DNA of 64,000 bases from Alkalibacillus silvisoli (GCF_039521975.1 NZ_BAAACZ010000019.1:1-64000); one strand, 5' to 3'. Counted from the first letter of the stretch, positions 41,779-50,725 are shown. Notes: generated by a model not told the origin, from the letters alone. Program-made: numbers and translations.

Positions 41779-43095
41779 TTAAGTATCATGTTGAAACTGT
41801 TGAAAGATTGAATGTCCTTTAGCTTGATACACCTCTTTTCCTAACAAATCATTGATAATCTCCATATTCCGTTGGATCGCTAAACCTAAATTAGTCGCGG
41901 CTGTACCATGCGAATGTTCAATATTAGTCACCATGTAAAAATGGTGGTCTCTTTCTTGTTTAAAATCTAAGCGGTAATGGCGAGTTATTTTAAACAATAA
42001 GTCTTCCCGGTCCTCCCAATGTATTTTATTTTCAAAGCGTTCCAAAAACCATTGAGGAATATTCGGTTTATAACCCGTAGCTAATATCACCTTCTCCGTT
42101 TGATAATTAAAAGACTCTTCTTGTTGCCACTGTTCACATTGAATCTCGTAAAACTCACCAGAAGGTTTAATTTCCTTAACGTCAGTTATGGGCTGTATCG
42201 TTACCTTAGGGTCCTTCTCACCAATTGAGTAATGATACAACATATCATATATACCCTCTAAGGTTGATTCATCAACACCATGGCGTAAAGGGTCTAACGA
42301 ATCTAACGTTTCTTTTCGCTTTTCAAAATCTAATTGATGGAAGTAATCCACATATTTTGGTGAGAAAAACTCTTGACCAATTTTTGCGGACTCAAGTTGG
42401 AAGATGCCTTTACTTCGTGTAAACCATGTTAAATGAAATTCTTTATTCTCCCTTTCCTCAAGCAAATCATAAAAGACCTCAGCAGCACTCTGACCTGAGC
42501 CAACAATCGTTATATGATTTGAATTAAGCAATTGTTCTTTATAATATAAATAACGGCTTGTATGCAAGACATCATCTTCTCGTAAGTTTTCCGTTGAATC
42601 GAGTACAAAAGGTTCTGAGCCTGTTGCCATGACAACATGTTTTGTAAAATACCTCGACGTTTCCATCGTTTCCTGATCCTCTATTACAACTTCATAATGA
42701 GGTGTTTCTGCATCTTGATGGTCAATAATATCTACTACACGTTGACCGAAAATTAAGCCACTGATTTGGTCTGTAGCCCATTGAAGATAATCATTATACT
42801 CTTGTCTAGGTATTTCCATTTTCTGAAAGAAATAAAACTTATATAACCTCCCATGCTCATGTAAGTAATTTAAAAAGCTATAACGACTTTTAGGATTAGC
42901 AAATGTAACTAAATCAGCTAAGAAAGGGATTTGTAAATCTGTTCCCTCAATTAACATTCCAGGGTGCCAATCCATTTGAGGCGTTTGATCAAAAAAGATT
43001 CGATCAACATCTTCTAAATCTTCAGTTAAGGCAGCTAAACCTAAATTATATGGGCCAATTCCGATGCCGATAAATGTGTATAACTTATGTTGCAT
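41779..43095 (-). CDS. lysine/ornithine N-monooxygenase family protein (siderophore-type)
   Basis: 438 aa flavoprotein. FAD site FIGIGIGPYNLGLAAL, a ligand block MDWHPGMLIEGTDLQIPFLADLVTFANPKSRYSFLNYL, NADPH site IVGSGQSAAEVFYDLL, and C-terminal ATGYKPNIP match IucD/PvdA/SidA-type N-hydroxylases, which make hydroxylysine, hydroxyornithine or a hydroxydiamine for hydroxamate siderophores. The ATG at 43095 (after AAAGGATG) is preferred over a GTG at 43104. No NIS synthetase, NRPS or transporter lies near it, so the product is unclear. Confidence 0.85.
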   Translation of the reverse strand: MQHKLYTFIGIGIGPYNLGLAALTEDLEDVDRIFFDQTPQMDWHPGMLIEGTDLQIPFLADLVTFANPKSRYSFLNYLHEHGRLYKFYFFQKMEIPRQEYNDYLQWATDQISGLIFGQRVVDIIDHQDAETPHYEVVIEDQETMETSRYFTKHVVMATGSEPFVLDSTENLREDDVLHTSRYLYYKEQLLNSNHITIVGSGQSAAEVFYDLLEERENKEFHLTWFTRSKGIFQLESAKIGQEFFSPKYVDYFHQLDFEKRKETLDSLDPLRHGVDESTLEGIYDMLYHYSIGEKDPKVTIQPITDVKEIKPSGEFYEIQCEQWQQEESFNYQTEKVILATGYKPNIPQWFLERFENKIHWEDREDLLFKITRHYRLDFKQERDHHFYMVTNIEHSHGTAATNLGLAIQRNMEIINDLLGKEVYQAKGHSIFQQFQHDT

Positions 43096-43220
43096 TTCGA
43101 TCACATCCTTTCACTTTTTTATTAGTATGTACTTATTTACGTTTCCTAACGACTTATGACTTAAACTACTTTATAAAACTATACAAGACAGAGACTGGAA
43201 CAAAATTAGTTGAGTAATAA

Positions 43221-43262
43221 AAAATCCGAACGACTCATCATAGATGAACTCGTTCGGATTTT
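43221..43262 (-). terminator. terminator of acsA; member of a repeated hairpin
   Basis: AAAATCCGAACGA / TCGTTCGGATTTT (13 bp), with an inner TCATC / GATGA pairing. The same hairpin occurs at 60655-60693. T-rich flanks on both sides would allow use in either direction. Confidence 0.65.
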
Positions 43263-43366
43263 GACGCTTCGATCCCATTACATCAAAACTACTCCACTTT
43301 ATTAGCTATTCAACACGCATCAATTTTAAAGACTTATAGCTTTTTTAAAAGCTTCTTAAATTCATA

Positions 43367-45088
43367 TTATTCTTCTAATGTTGATGTGTCGCCTTCAGGT
43401 AAACCTAGCTCCCTAGACTTCAGTAGTCGGCGCATAATTTTACCACTACGCGTTTTTGGAATAGCTTCTGTTACTTCGATTTCACGAGGTGCAGCATGTG
43501 CTGCAAAACCTGTCTTTACATACTGACGAATGTCTTCTAATAATTCGTCTGATTCTTCATACCCTTCGTTTAAAGCAATAAAAGCCTTTATAATCTCCCC
43601 ACGTTCTGGGTCAGGCTTACCAATGACTCCTGCTTCAGATACCGCTTCATGCTCAATTAATTTACTTTCAACTTCAAATGGTCCAACTCGCTCACCAGAT
43701 GTATTAATCACATCGTCAAGACGCCCTTGGAACCAGAAATAGCCATCCTCATCACGATAAGCACTATCACCTGAAACGTACCAACCATTTAAGAAATAAC
43801 TCTCATACTTCTCTGGACGCTTATAAATGGCGCGCATCATTGAAGGCCAGCCAGCTTTGATCGCTAAGTTCCCCATTTGATTCGGTGGTAATTCTTCACC
43901 TTGATCATCAACAATTGAGGCAACGACACCTGGAATTGGTTTACCCATTGAACCAGGTCGAATGTCCATTGACGGGTAATTACAAATTAATTGTGCACCC
44001 GTTTCTGTCATCCACCACGTATCATGAATTCGTAATTCAAATGCTTTCTTGCCCCAGTAAATCACTTTAGGGTTTAATGGTTCACCTACACTTAAAATGT
44101 GACGAACACTCGATAAATCAAACTGTTTAACAGTCTCTTCTCCAATGCTCATTAATTTACGGAAGGCGGTAGGAGCTGAATACCAAACAGATACATTATA
44201 ATCATCTAAAGCACCATACCATGCCTCTGGTGTAAAGCGGCCACCCACAACAACGTTCGTTACACCATTTAACCATGGGGCAAAAATTCCATAACTCGTA
44301 CCTGTTACCCAACCTGGGTCAGCTGTACACCAATAAACATCACCTTCTTGTAAATCTAACACCCACTTACCAGTTTGATAATGCTGAACCATCGCATTGT
44401 GTACGTGATAAACACCTTTTGGTTTACCTGTTGAACCTGAAGTGTAGTGAATTAACATACCATCTTCTAAATCAACCCACTCTATATTAAATTGATCACT
44501 AGCTTGATCCATTTCTTTATGGTAATCAACATAACCGTTTGAAATATCTTTGGCTTCACCAACTAAAACGACTTTCTCAAGGTTTGGTAATTCCTTTACA
44601 GGGACTCGTGATAATAGTTCGGGTGTTGTAATTAACATTTTGGCTTCACTATCTTCTAAGCGGTCTTGGACAGCTTGCTCCATAAACGCTTCAAACAGCG
44701 GTCCAGCAATAGCGCCTACTTTTAAAACACCAAAAAACGAAGCGTAAAACTCAGGGGATCTCGGCATAAATAGAAATACACGATCGCCTTTTTCAATTCC
44801 TTGACTTTTTAAAACGTTAGCAAACTGATTACTTTTTAGACTCAATTGTTCAAAAGTTAAGGATTCTTTTCGATCTAAAGCAACATAATGTAATGCTACT
44901 TGATCTTTCTTATCAGGGTTTTCAGCGTGACGGTCGACCGCTTCATAAGCAATATTTACCTTCCCTGTATCATTCCAAGAAAAAGCTTTTTTCGCTTCTT
45001 CCCAATTGAAGTTTTGGTAAGTTTCTTCATAGTTAACTAAATTGTGTTGATTACTTTTAGCCTTTAAAACGCTTTCACTCACAACCAT
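43367..45088 (-). CDS. acsA: acetyl-CoA synthetase
   Basis: 573 aa. Adenylate-forming motif HYTSGSTGKPKGVYH, GEPLNPKVIYWG, DTWWMTETGAQLICNYP, YVSGDSAYRDEDGYFWFQGRLDDVIN, and the C-terminal PKTRSGKIMRRLLK whose Lys is the regulated acetylation site in relatives. It activates acetate in two steps. The ATG at 45088 (after AAAGGATGAGGTG) is a reasonable choice; GTG 45091 or 45082 cannot be excluded. The acuABC genes usually beside it in B. subtilis are not here. Confidence 0.94.
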   Translation of the reverse strand: MVVSESVLKAKSNQHNLVNYEETYQNFNWEEAKKAFSWNDTGKVNIAYEAVDRHAENPDKKDQVALHYVALDRKESLTFEQLSLKSNQFANVLKSQGIEKGDRVFLFMPRSPEFYASFFGVLKVGAIAGPLFEAFMEQAVQDRLEDSEAKMLITTPELLSRVPVKELPNLEKVVLVGEAKDISNGYVDYHKEMDQASDQFNIEWVDLEDGMLIHYTSGSTGKPKGVYHVHNAMVQHYQTGKWVLDLQEGDVYWCTADPGWVTGTSYGIFAPWLNGVTNVVVGGRFTPEAWYGALDDYNVSVWYSAPTAFRKLMSIGEETVKQFDLSSVRHILSVGEPLNPKVIYWGKKAFELRIHDTWWMTETGAQLICNYPSMDIRPGSMGKPIPGVVASIVDDQGEELPPNQMGNLAIKAGWPSMMRAIYKRPEKYESYFLNGWYVSGDSAYRDEDGYFWFQGRLDDVINTSGERVGPFEVESKLIEHEAVSEAGVIGKPDPERGEIIKAFIALNEGYEESDELLEDIRQYVKTGFAAHAAPREIEVTEAIPKTRSGKIMRRLLKSRELGLPEGDTSTLEE

Positions 45089-45143
45089 CACCTCATCCTT
45101 TATTTTTAATAAAACATTACAAATTTTAAAAATATTCTAGTAA

Positions 45144-45166
45144 TGATATTGTATAGTAAAATATCA
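45144..45166. promoter_or_regulatory. inverted repeat upstream of acsA
   Basis: TGATATT-N9-AATATCA, 55 bases upstream of the acsA start. It could be a regulator site overlapping the promoter; no cre-like consensus was recognised. Confidence 0.3.
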
Positions 45167-45330
45167 ATTTTTAAAAGTCCTTAATTTCAATATCTACCCA
45201 TTTTTTGAGAAAGCTTGGTTAATTGACCTAGACTCAACAAAAGGAAAAACAGACCTTAGAAAGTTAGGCACTTATACAGGGGTCGATGAGTATTATGATA
45301 CAAATAAATTTTTATTGGGGGAGTATCCAC

Positions 45331-45876
45331 ATGTATAATGCTTCACACGATAGTTATAATTATGGTCATATAAATGGACCTCATCACACCTATCCAACAC
45401 ATCAAAAAACACATCCAATACCAATGTTTAACAGTACCCGTGAAGAGCTAACTAACCTTTTGTTAGCAGCCAAGGAAAGTCAGCAACTATCATTTGATCA
45501 GATCGCACAAGATGTTGGGGGCAGTAAAGAGTGGATCGCAGCTGTTCTATTAGGTCAACAATCCATGAACGCAGATGACGCCATTCGATTAACGCAGGTA
45601 CTTCATGTTGATCCTTATATAGCCAACCTTTTACAAAGGCCACCTATAAGAGGCTCTTTGGATCAAACTGTACCGACTGATACATTAATTTATCGTTTTT
45701 ATGAAATAATGCAAGTTTATGGAACTACATTTAAAGCACTCATTAACGAAATGTTCGGAGATGGAATTATGAGTTCTGTTAACCTCGAAATTGGTGTCGA
45801 TAAAAAACCAGACCCAGAAGGTGAGCGGGTCGTCATTACGTTAGACGGTAAATTCCTCCCCTATGAAAAGTGGTAA
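45331..45876 (+). CDS. cynS: cyanate hydratase (cyanase) with a His-rich N-terminal extension
   Basis: 181 aa, about 25 longer than E. coli cyanase (156 aa). Residues 33-181 hold the helix-turn-helix-like N-domain (LLLAAKESQQLSFDQIAQ, AVLLGQQSMNADDAIRL) and the catalytic domain YRFYEIMQVYGTTFKALI (Arg and Glu) with GDGIMSSVNLEI (Ser). Cyanase turns cyanate and bicarbonate into ammonia and CO2. The ATG at 45331 has GGGGGAG seven bases upstream. Residues 1-32 are rich in His (6, 13, 18, 19, 24, 28), Tyr and Asn, unusual for the family; the alternative ATG at codon 32 lacks a ribosome site. Next to it are sulfur-transfer genes. Confidence 0.9.
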   Translation: MYNASHDSYNYGHINGPHHTYPTHQKTHPIPMFNSTREELTNLLLAAKESQQLSFDQIAQDVGGSKEWIAAVLLGQQSMNADDAIRLTQVLHVDPYIANLLQRPPIRGSLDQTVPTDTLIYRFYEIMQVYGTTFKALINEMFGDGIMSSVNLEIGVDKKPDPEGERVVITLDGKFLPYEKW

Positions 45877-45880
45877 AAAT

Positions 45881-45923
45881 AAAGGTGACTCTAAAATCGT
45901 TAAACGACTTTAAAGTCACCTTT
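45881..45923 (+). terminator. terminator of cynS
   Basis: AAAGGTGACTCTAAAATCGTT pairs with AACGACTTTAAAGTCACCTTT (45903-45923) with two mismatches, then TTATTC. Confidence 0.7.
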
Positions 45924-45963
45924 TTATTCTTATACAAGGGGCAATAGGAGATATTCCAAAAGC

Positions 45964-46083
45964 TTATGTTTCAACAGGACCTTCCCAATCTAACATTCCA
46001 CCAGCCATATTTTTCACTTTAAAACCACGTTGTTCTAAATACTGTGTTGCCTTTCCACTACGGCCACCTGAACGACACACCAT
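45964..46083 (-). pseudogene. truncated rhodanese, C-terminal fragment
   Basis: Minus-strand codons read MVCRSGGRSGKATQYLEQRG... to GGMLDWEGPVET and TAA. This is nearly the same as the last 39 residues of the intact rhodanese at 49845-50144, including the CRSGGRS active-site loop. All the sequence before the loop is missing (upstream bases show no rhodanese codons), so it cannot be functional. It lies downstream of sulP in the same direction as the sulfur operon. Confidence 0.85.
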
Positions 46084-46101
46084 AAGTGGATTTCAACTTA
46101 A

Positions 46102-46332
46102 TTAATATAAATAAAAGTAAAGAAAAAACAAAATAACCATCACAACCATCAATCCAGAAATAAGCCAAACAAGATGAACAGCAGGTTTAAATGTCTGTTC
46201 ATTAATTTGTGTTCGTTTGCGCTCATAGTGGACAGTTCCGATAATAGCTAAGGCTGTACGAATCCATGCTAAATACGTTCGTTCATTAGCCAGATGTTGT
46301 TGTATATAGTTAGAATCTTTTGTTGGTTCGAT
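46102..46332 (-). pseudogene. DUF202 (YidH-like) membrane protein remnant
   Basis: An open frame of 76 codons with no start codon: it begins IEPTKDSNYIQQH, continues LANERTYLAWIRTALAIIG, the DUF202 signature, then jumps to YERKRTQINEQTFKPA, which belongs near the end of that family, and finishes with one membrane helix. The middle two helices are missing and the first codon is ATC directly after a TAA, with AAGGGG upstream. I read it as an ATG-to-ATC start loss plus an in-frame internal deletion. Family members are usually about 120 aa. Confidence 0.75.
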
Positions 46333-46368
46333 TTAAAACAGCCCCTTAATGAAAAGCCATACATAACG

Positions 46369-48021
46369 TTATTTTACACATTGGTTAATAGAATAATACT
46401 GGATTCGGCCTTCATACTTATCATACCAACCTGCTTTTTTCACTAAATCTTTAACTGGTCCTTTCATATTCGCAATATTAACCTCTACACCATAATCATC
46501 ATACTCTTGGATTAGTTCATCTAACTCATCAATCGCTACAGCATCCATATCATTGACTGCTGAAAAATCTAATATGATTTGATTAGTATCAGGCTTTTTG
46601 TCTAACAACTTTTCTAATTTATTTTCTAAGAATGCTATGTTCGCAAAGTATAGTGATTCATCAATCCGAAAGATGATCGTGTTAGGAAATGTTTTAGCTT
46701 CAGGGAAACGTTCAATATTACGATACACACCTTCTCCTTCTAAATACCCTAACTCAGCTACGTGTGGGTAAGCACTACGCCAAATAAATACGACTAATGA
46801 AAAAACAATTCCTGTTAAAATACCAGTCTCAATACTCGTCAATAGTGTTGCGAAAAACGTAACAGCTAAAGTCCAGCCGTCTGCACGTTTTACTTTAAAT
46901 AAGTGAAAAGCTTCTTTCACATCAATTAATCCATATACAGCTACGATAATAATCGCCGCTAACGCTGATTGCGGTAGGTAGTAAAACCATTCTGTAAAAA
47001 ACAATAACGTCAAAATGATCATAACAGCAGTAATAATGGTTGCCATCCCTGTTCTTGCCCCAGACTGATAGTTAACTGCTGAACGCGAAAAACCACCTGT
47101 CACTGGAAAGGCTGAAAAAAAGGAACCAACTATATTCGTAGCACCTAAACCATTTAACTCTTGATTAGAATTAATTTTGTAACCTTCTTTAGCTGCAAGC
47201 TTCTTTGCCACAGCTACCGACTCCATAAACCCGACAAACGCGATTGTTAAAGCGATTGGAAGTAAAGCTGAAATAGAATCCCAACTCACTGACGGTAAAG
47301 ATAAAGAAGGTAAGCCTGAAGGGACGTCTCCAACGATTGCAACACCTTGATAATCAAGGTTAAACAAATATACTGCTAAACTTGTCGCAACGACTACCAC
47401 TAATGGCCCTGGTATTTTAGGTACATATTTTTTAAATAATATCAAAATGACGATACTTCCAATACCTAAAGCAACTGTTTGTAAGTGGACCGCATTTAAG
47501 TTCACAACTGCTTCAGTTAGTAGTTCCAACACATTACCTTTACTCGGCAATTCAATTCCAAGTAACCCACTTAACTGCGATAAGGCAATAATAATAGCAG
47601 CAGCTGACGTAAAACCACTAATAACAGCATGTGATAAAAAGTTAACTATAAAACCGAGTTTAAATAAGCCCATAGCAAGCTGGATGATACCAACCATGAG
47701 TGCTAGTAGCAAAGCATAGGAAATGAATTGATCGCTTCCTGGCTCAGCTAATGTAGAAACACCGGAATAAACTAATAAAGACACCATAGCAACTGGACCA
47801 ACAGCTAATTGTCTAGATGATCCTAATAACGCATATATAATGAGTGGAATAGTTGATGCATAAAGACCCATAACAGGTGGTAAGCCAGCAAGCATTGCGT
47901 AAGCCATACCTTGAGGAATTAACATAATTGCAACGATCAGACCTGCAATTAAATCACCTTTAAAATCCATTCCGTTATAGCGTTTAAGCCAGTCCACCGA
48001 CGGTACGTATTTACTTAACAT
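46369..48021 (-). CDS. SulP family anion transporter with STAS domain
   Basis: 550 aa. The N-terminal 390 residues have about 12-14 helices with the SulP signature GLIVAIMLIPQGMAYAMLAGLPPVMGLYAS; a STAS domain follows (about 440-550, TIIFRIDESLYFANIAFLENKL, ILDFSAVNDMDAVAIDEL). SulP carriers take up sulfate, bicarbonate or other anions. The ATG at 48021 has GAGAGGTG; the frame opens at 48060. A strong terminator separates it from the MBL-rhodanese gene upstream, so it may have its own promoter. Substrate is open: sulfate fits the sulfur genes, bicarbonate fits the cyanase. Confidence 0.9.
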   Translation of the reverse strand: MLSKYVPSVDWLKRYNGMDFKGDLIAGLIVAIMLIPQGMAYAMLAGLPPVMGLYASTIPLIIYALLGSSRQLAVGPVAMVSLLVYSGVSTLAEPGSDQFISYALLLALMVGIIQLAMGLFKLGFIVNFLSHAVISGFTSAAAIIIALSQLSGLLGIELPSKGNVLELLTEAVVNLNAVHLQTVALGIGSIVILILFKKYVPKIPGPLVVVVATSLAVYLFNLDYQGVAIVGDVPSGLPSLSLPSVSWDSISALLPIALTIAFVGFMESVAVAKKLAAKEGYKINSNQELNGLGATNIVGSFFSAFPVTGGFSRSAVNYQSGARTGMATIITAVMIILTLLFFTEWFYYLPQSALAAIIIVAVYGLIDVKEAFHLFKVKRADGWTLAVTFFATLLTSIETGILTGIVFSLVVFIWRSAYPHVAELGYLEGEGVYRNIERFPEAKTFPNTIIFRIDESLYFANIAFLENKLEKLLDKKPDTNQIILDFSAVNDMDAVAIDELDELIQEYDDYGVEVNIANMKGPVKDLVKKAGWYDKYEGRIQYYSINQCVK

Positions 48022-48062
48022 ATTTTCACCTCTCTTACTTTTAACTGCACCTTTGTGCAAAA

Positions 48063-48095
48063 ATTAAGAAGGAGCCTCAACCGCTCCTTCTTAAT
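48063..48095 (-). terminator. terminator at the end of the sulfur operon
   Basis: Perfect 13-bp stem ATTAAGAAGGAGC / GCTCCTTCTTAAT, loop of seven, followed on the minus strand by TTTTTG. Confidence 0.75.
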
Positions 48096-48102
48096 ACATC
48101 CT

Positions 48103-49233
48103 TTATCTTACTGCACACCGGTTTGGTCCAATTTCCATTTCACGCTCTTCTTCTTCACCTGGTGTTTCTTTACCCATGTTAGTAAAACGAATTTTTTCGT
48201 GTGAATTTGGTTGAGGTGGTAGGTTTTCTGTTACCATCTTACGGAATTCATCTTCATCTTCAACTTGCAGACCATCGTTGTTCTCAAATAGAACACCTAA
48301 CTTCTCTTGTACAGAACCGTCGTTGTTTAACTCTTCTTTGAAAGAGAAGTGTGCAGGTAATACGATTAAATCATCTGATAGTTCTTTGTAACGTTTATAT
48401 AACGTCTTACGTAAATCGCCTACCCAATCTTCTGCTTTACCTGCTAAGTCAGGGCGTCCAATTGATTCAACGAATAAAATATCACCAGACATTAAATACT
48501 TCTCATCAACGATAAATGAAGTTGAACCGATTGTGTGTCCTGGAGAATATAGTGCTTGCACGTCAATTTCAGATGATCCAACTTTAATTTCATTGCCATC
48601 TTCAATTGGCTCATAATCAAATTGTACTTCTTCAGCATCTTTTGGTGGTAAATAGTAAGTTGCCCCTGTTTTCTCAGCAATTGTGCGGCCACCAGAAATA
48701 TGGTCTGCGTGTAAGTGAGTATCTAGTGCATATTTAATTTTTGCACCTTTTCCCTCAGCAAAATTTATAAATGTATCCGCCATACGTGTCGCATCAATTA
48801 CAGCAGCTTCGCCATCTGAAATGACCATATACGATAGGCAACCTTTACCTAGGCGTACGAACTGATATAGCTCACCGTTCCCTTCTAAGACACCAACTTT
48901 AACTGGCTCTAAATGTTCACTCCAAGCTTTCATTCCACCTGTTACTGAATAAATATTATCAAAACCTGCATCAACTAATTGCTCAGCAACAAACTGTGAT
49001 GAACCACCTTTCGCACAAATAACAGCAACATCTTGATCTTCTGGAATTTGATCTTGGATTGGTTCGATTCCATCCATTAAATCAAAGTAAGGTTTGTTTA
49101 GATGTTCAAAGCTGTCACTTTCTACTTTCCAATCTTCAAACGCATCTTCATTACGTACATCTAGTAAAAACAAGTTATCTTGGTTCACTACTTTTTTTGC
49201 TAATTGGTCTACTGATAACTCTTTAAAGCTCAT
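48103..49233 (-). CDS. rhodanese-metallo-beta-lactamase fusion (YrkH-like, persulfide dioxygenase type)
   Basis: 376 aa. An N-terminal rhodanese-like domain (1-105) with loop CAKGGSS is joined to an MBL-fold domain (115-320) with THLHADHISGG, SPGHTIGS, SGDILFV and PAHFSF, the iron-ligand set of ETHE1/CstB-type enzymes; the C-terminal tail contains a single Cys near the end (GPNRCAVR). By analogy with CstB and YrkH it could oxidise low-molecular persulfides to sulfite or thiosulfate, though the domain order differs from CstB. It is the last gene before the operon terminator. Confidence 0.88.
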   Translation of the reverse strand: MSFKELSVDQLAKKVVNQDNLFLLDVRNEDAFEDWKVESDSFEHLNKPYFDLMDGIEPIQDQIPEDQDVAVICAKGGSSQFVAEQLVDAGFDNIYSVTGGMKAWSEHLEPVKVGVLEGNGELYQFVRLGKGCLSYMVISDGEAAVIDATRMADTFINFAEGKGAKIKYALDTHLHADHISGGRTIAEKTGATYYLPPKDAEEVQFDYEPIEDGNEIKVGSSEIDVQALYSPGHTIGSTSFIVDEKYLMSGDILFVESIGRPDLAGKAEDWVGDLRKTLYKRYKELSDDLIVLPAHFSFKEELNNDGSVQEKLGVLFENNDGLQVEDEDEFRKMVTENLPPQPNSHEKIRFTNMGKETPGEEEEREMEIGPNRCAVR

Positions 49234-49257
49234 AAATGATACCTCCTATAGTATTAC

Positions 49258-49827
49258 TTAAGCTTTTTCTACATCTCCATCCCATTCACTCATACCTGGT
49301 ACAACATTCGTCACATTTTTATAACCTTTTTCAGAAAGTTTCTGAGAGGCTAGGTCACTTCTATTCCCTGTACGACAAACGACAAATATTTCATCGTCTT
49401 CACTTAGTACATCAGCTCGATGATCTAATTCACCTAAAGGAATTGATTTTGCACCTGGAATATGACCAAATGCGTACTCTGCTGATTCTCGAACATCTAC
49501 AATAGTGGCATTCCCAATTGCCATTTTTTCTTTAAGTTGCTCGTTATTTACGATGTGTTCAAATGATGTTTCACCTTTAGCCTCTTCATCGCTTACTTTA
49601 CGAATATAATGCTTAAGTGTGTCACCATCTTCTTTAAATCCTAAATACTGATGCCCAGTACTCTCAGCCCAAGCTTTCATATCTGCCTTAGTGCCTGGAT
49701 CTGTCGCTTCAACTAACAACACTTTCCCTGAACCAATGTTTTTCATTTCTTTTTTCGTCTTTACAATCGGCATCGGACAAGCCATACCCTTTGCATCTAA
49801 AATGTGATCGGATTTAATTTCAGCCAT
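49258..49827 (-). CDS. TusA-rhodanese fusion protein (CstA/YrkF-like)
   Basis: 189 aa. TusA domain (1-75) with GMACPMPIVKTKKEM and a rhodanese domain (90-185) with loop VVCRTGNRS. Such fusions pass persulfide sulfur from the TusA Cys to the rhodanese Cys. The ATG at 49827 (MAEIKSDHIL) has GGAGGG seven bases upstream; the frame is open to 49842. Gaps to neighbours are 24 and 17 bases. B. subtilis YrkF has the same layout. Confidence 0.9.
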   Translation of the reverse strand: MAEIKSDHILDAKGMACPMPIVKTKKEMKNIGSGKVLLVEATDPGTKADMKAWAESTGHQYLGFKEDGDTLKHYIRKVSDEEAKGETSFEHIVNNEQLKEKMAIGNATIVDVRESAEYAFGHIPGAKSIPLGELDHRADVLSEDDEIFVVCRTGNRSDLASQKLSEKGYKNVTNVVPGMSEWDGDVEKA

Positions 49828-49844
49828 GCAAAATCCCTCCAAAT

Positions 49845-50144
49845 TTATTTTTCAACAGGACCTTCCCATTCCAACATTCCACCAGCCATATTTGTTACAT
49901 TATAGCCACGTTCTTCTAAATATTGCGTTGCTTTACCACTACGACCACCTGAACGGCAAACCATAATGTATTCTTCATTCTTTTCTAATTCATTTTCACG
50001 AAATTCGATTAATCCTAATGGAATATGCTTTGCACCTGGAATGATACCTTGTGCGACTTCTTCTGCTTCTCTTACATCAATTAAGTTAAGTTTTTCACCA
50101 TTTTCTAAACGTTCTTGTACTTCTTTAATTGTAACTTCCTTCAT
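49845..50144 (-). CDS. single-domain rhodanese
   Basis: 99 aa. LIDVREAEEVAQGIIPGAKHIPLG and the active loop MVCRSGGRSGKA with the persulfide Cys, ending GGMLEWEGPVEK. It can carry sulfane sulfur between thiols. A partial near-copy exists at 45964-46083. It lies between the DsrE-like gene (84 bases upstream) and the TusA-rhodanese gene (17 bases downstream). Confidence 0.92.
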   Translation of the reverse strand: MKEVTIKEVQERLENGEKLNLIDVREAEEVAQGIIPGAKHIPLGLIEFRENELEKNEEYIMVCRSGGRSGKATQYLEERGYNVTNMAGGMLEWEGPVEK

Positions 50145-50228
50145 AGTAAACCCTCACTTTATAAGTTGTTATTTGTTTATGGATAATAGGTGGCAACTTT
50201 TTTCTAAAATTGCCGCCTGTTCTACTGC

Positions 50229-50708
50229 TTAAATAAATAAATTAATAGCACCATCTTCACCTTCAGAGATATAAGCTGCTACACCACCATACTTAATATC
50301 ATCTAACAATTCTTCTTCTTTAAGCCCTAATAAATCCATGGTCATTGTACATGCTAGTAGTGTAATCTCTTGTTCTTGAGCCATTGAAATTAAGTCATCT
50401 AACGGCATCGCGTTGTGCTTTTTCATAACATTTTTAATCATCTTAGGTCCCATACCAGCAAACTGCATTTTCGATAGTGGTAATTTTTCAGCACCTCTTG
50501 GCATCATTTTGCCAAACATTTTTTCCATAAACGTTTTACTTGGACGTAGTTTTTCGTCTTTTCTTAAAGCGTTTAATCCCCAAAATGTGTGAAAAATCGT
50601 TACGTCATGGTCATAAGCTGCAGCACCATTAGCAATAATATAAGCAGCCATCGCTCGATCATAATCTCCACTGAATAAGATAATATTTGTTTTCTTTTGT
50701 TCTGACAT
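50229..50708 (-). CDS. DsrE/DsrF-like sulfur carrier (YrkE-like)
   Basis: 159 aa. IILFSGDYDRAMAAYIIANGAAA and HTFWGLNALRKDEKLRP, then LLACTMTMDLLGLKEEEL with a conserved Cys and GVAAYISEG are those of DsrE2/YrkE peroxiredoxin-like proteins. Related proteins are sulfur acceptors in sulfide oxidation. GAGGGGG precedes the ATG. A separate promoter with its own operator lies upstream (50726-50753). The family can also be membrane linked, but this version is soluble. Confidence 0.9.
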   Translation of the reverse strand: MSEQKKTNIILFSGDYDRAMAAYIIANGAAAYDHDVTIFHTFWGLNALRKDEKLRPSKTFMEKMFGKMMPRGAEKLPLSKMQFAGMGPKMIKNVMKKHNAMPLDDLISMAQEQEITLLACTMTMDLLGLKEEELLDDIKYGGVAAYISEGEDGAINLFI

Positions 50709-50725
50709 CTTAATTCCCCCTCATT

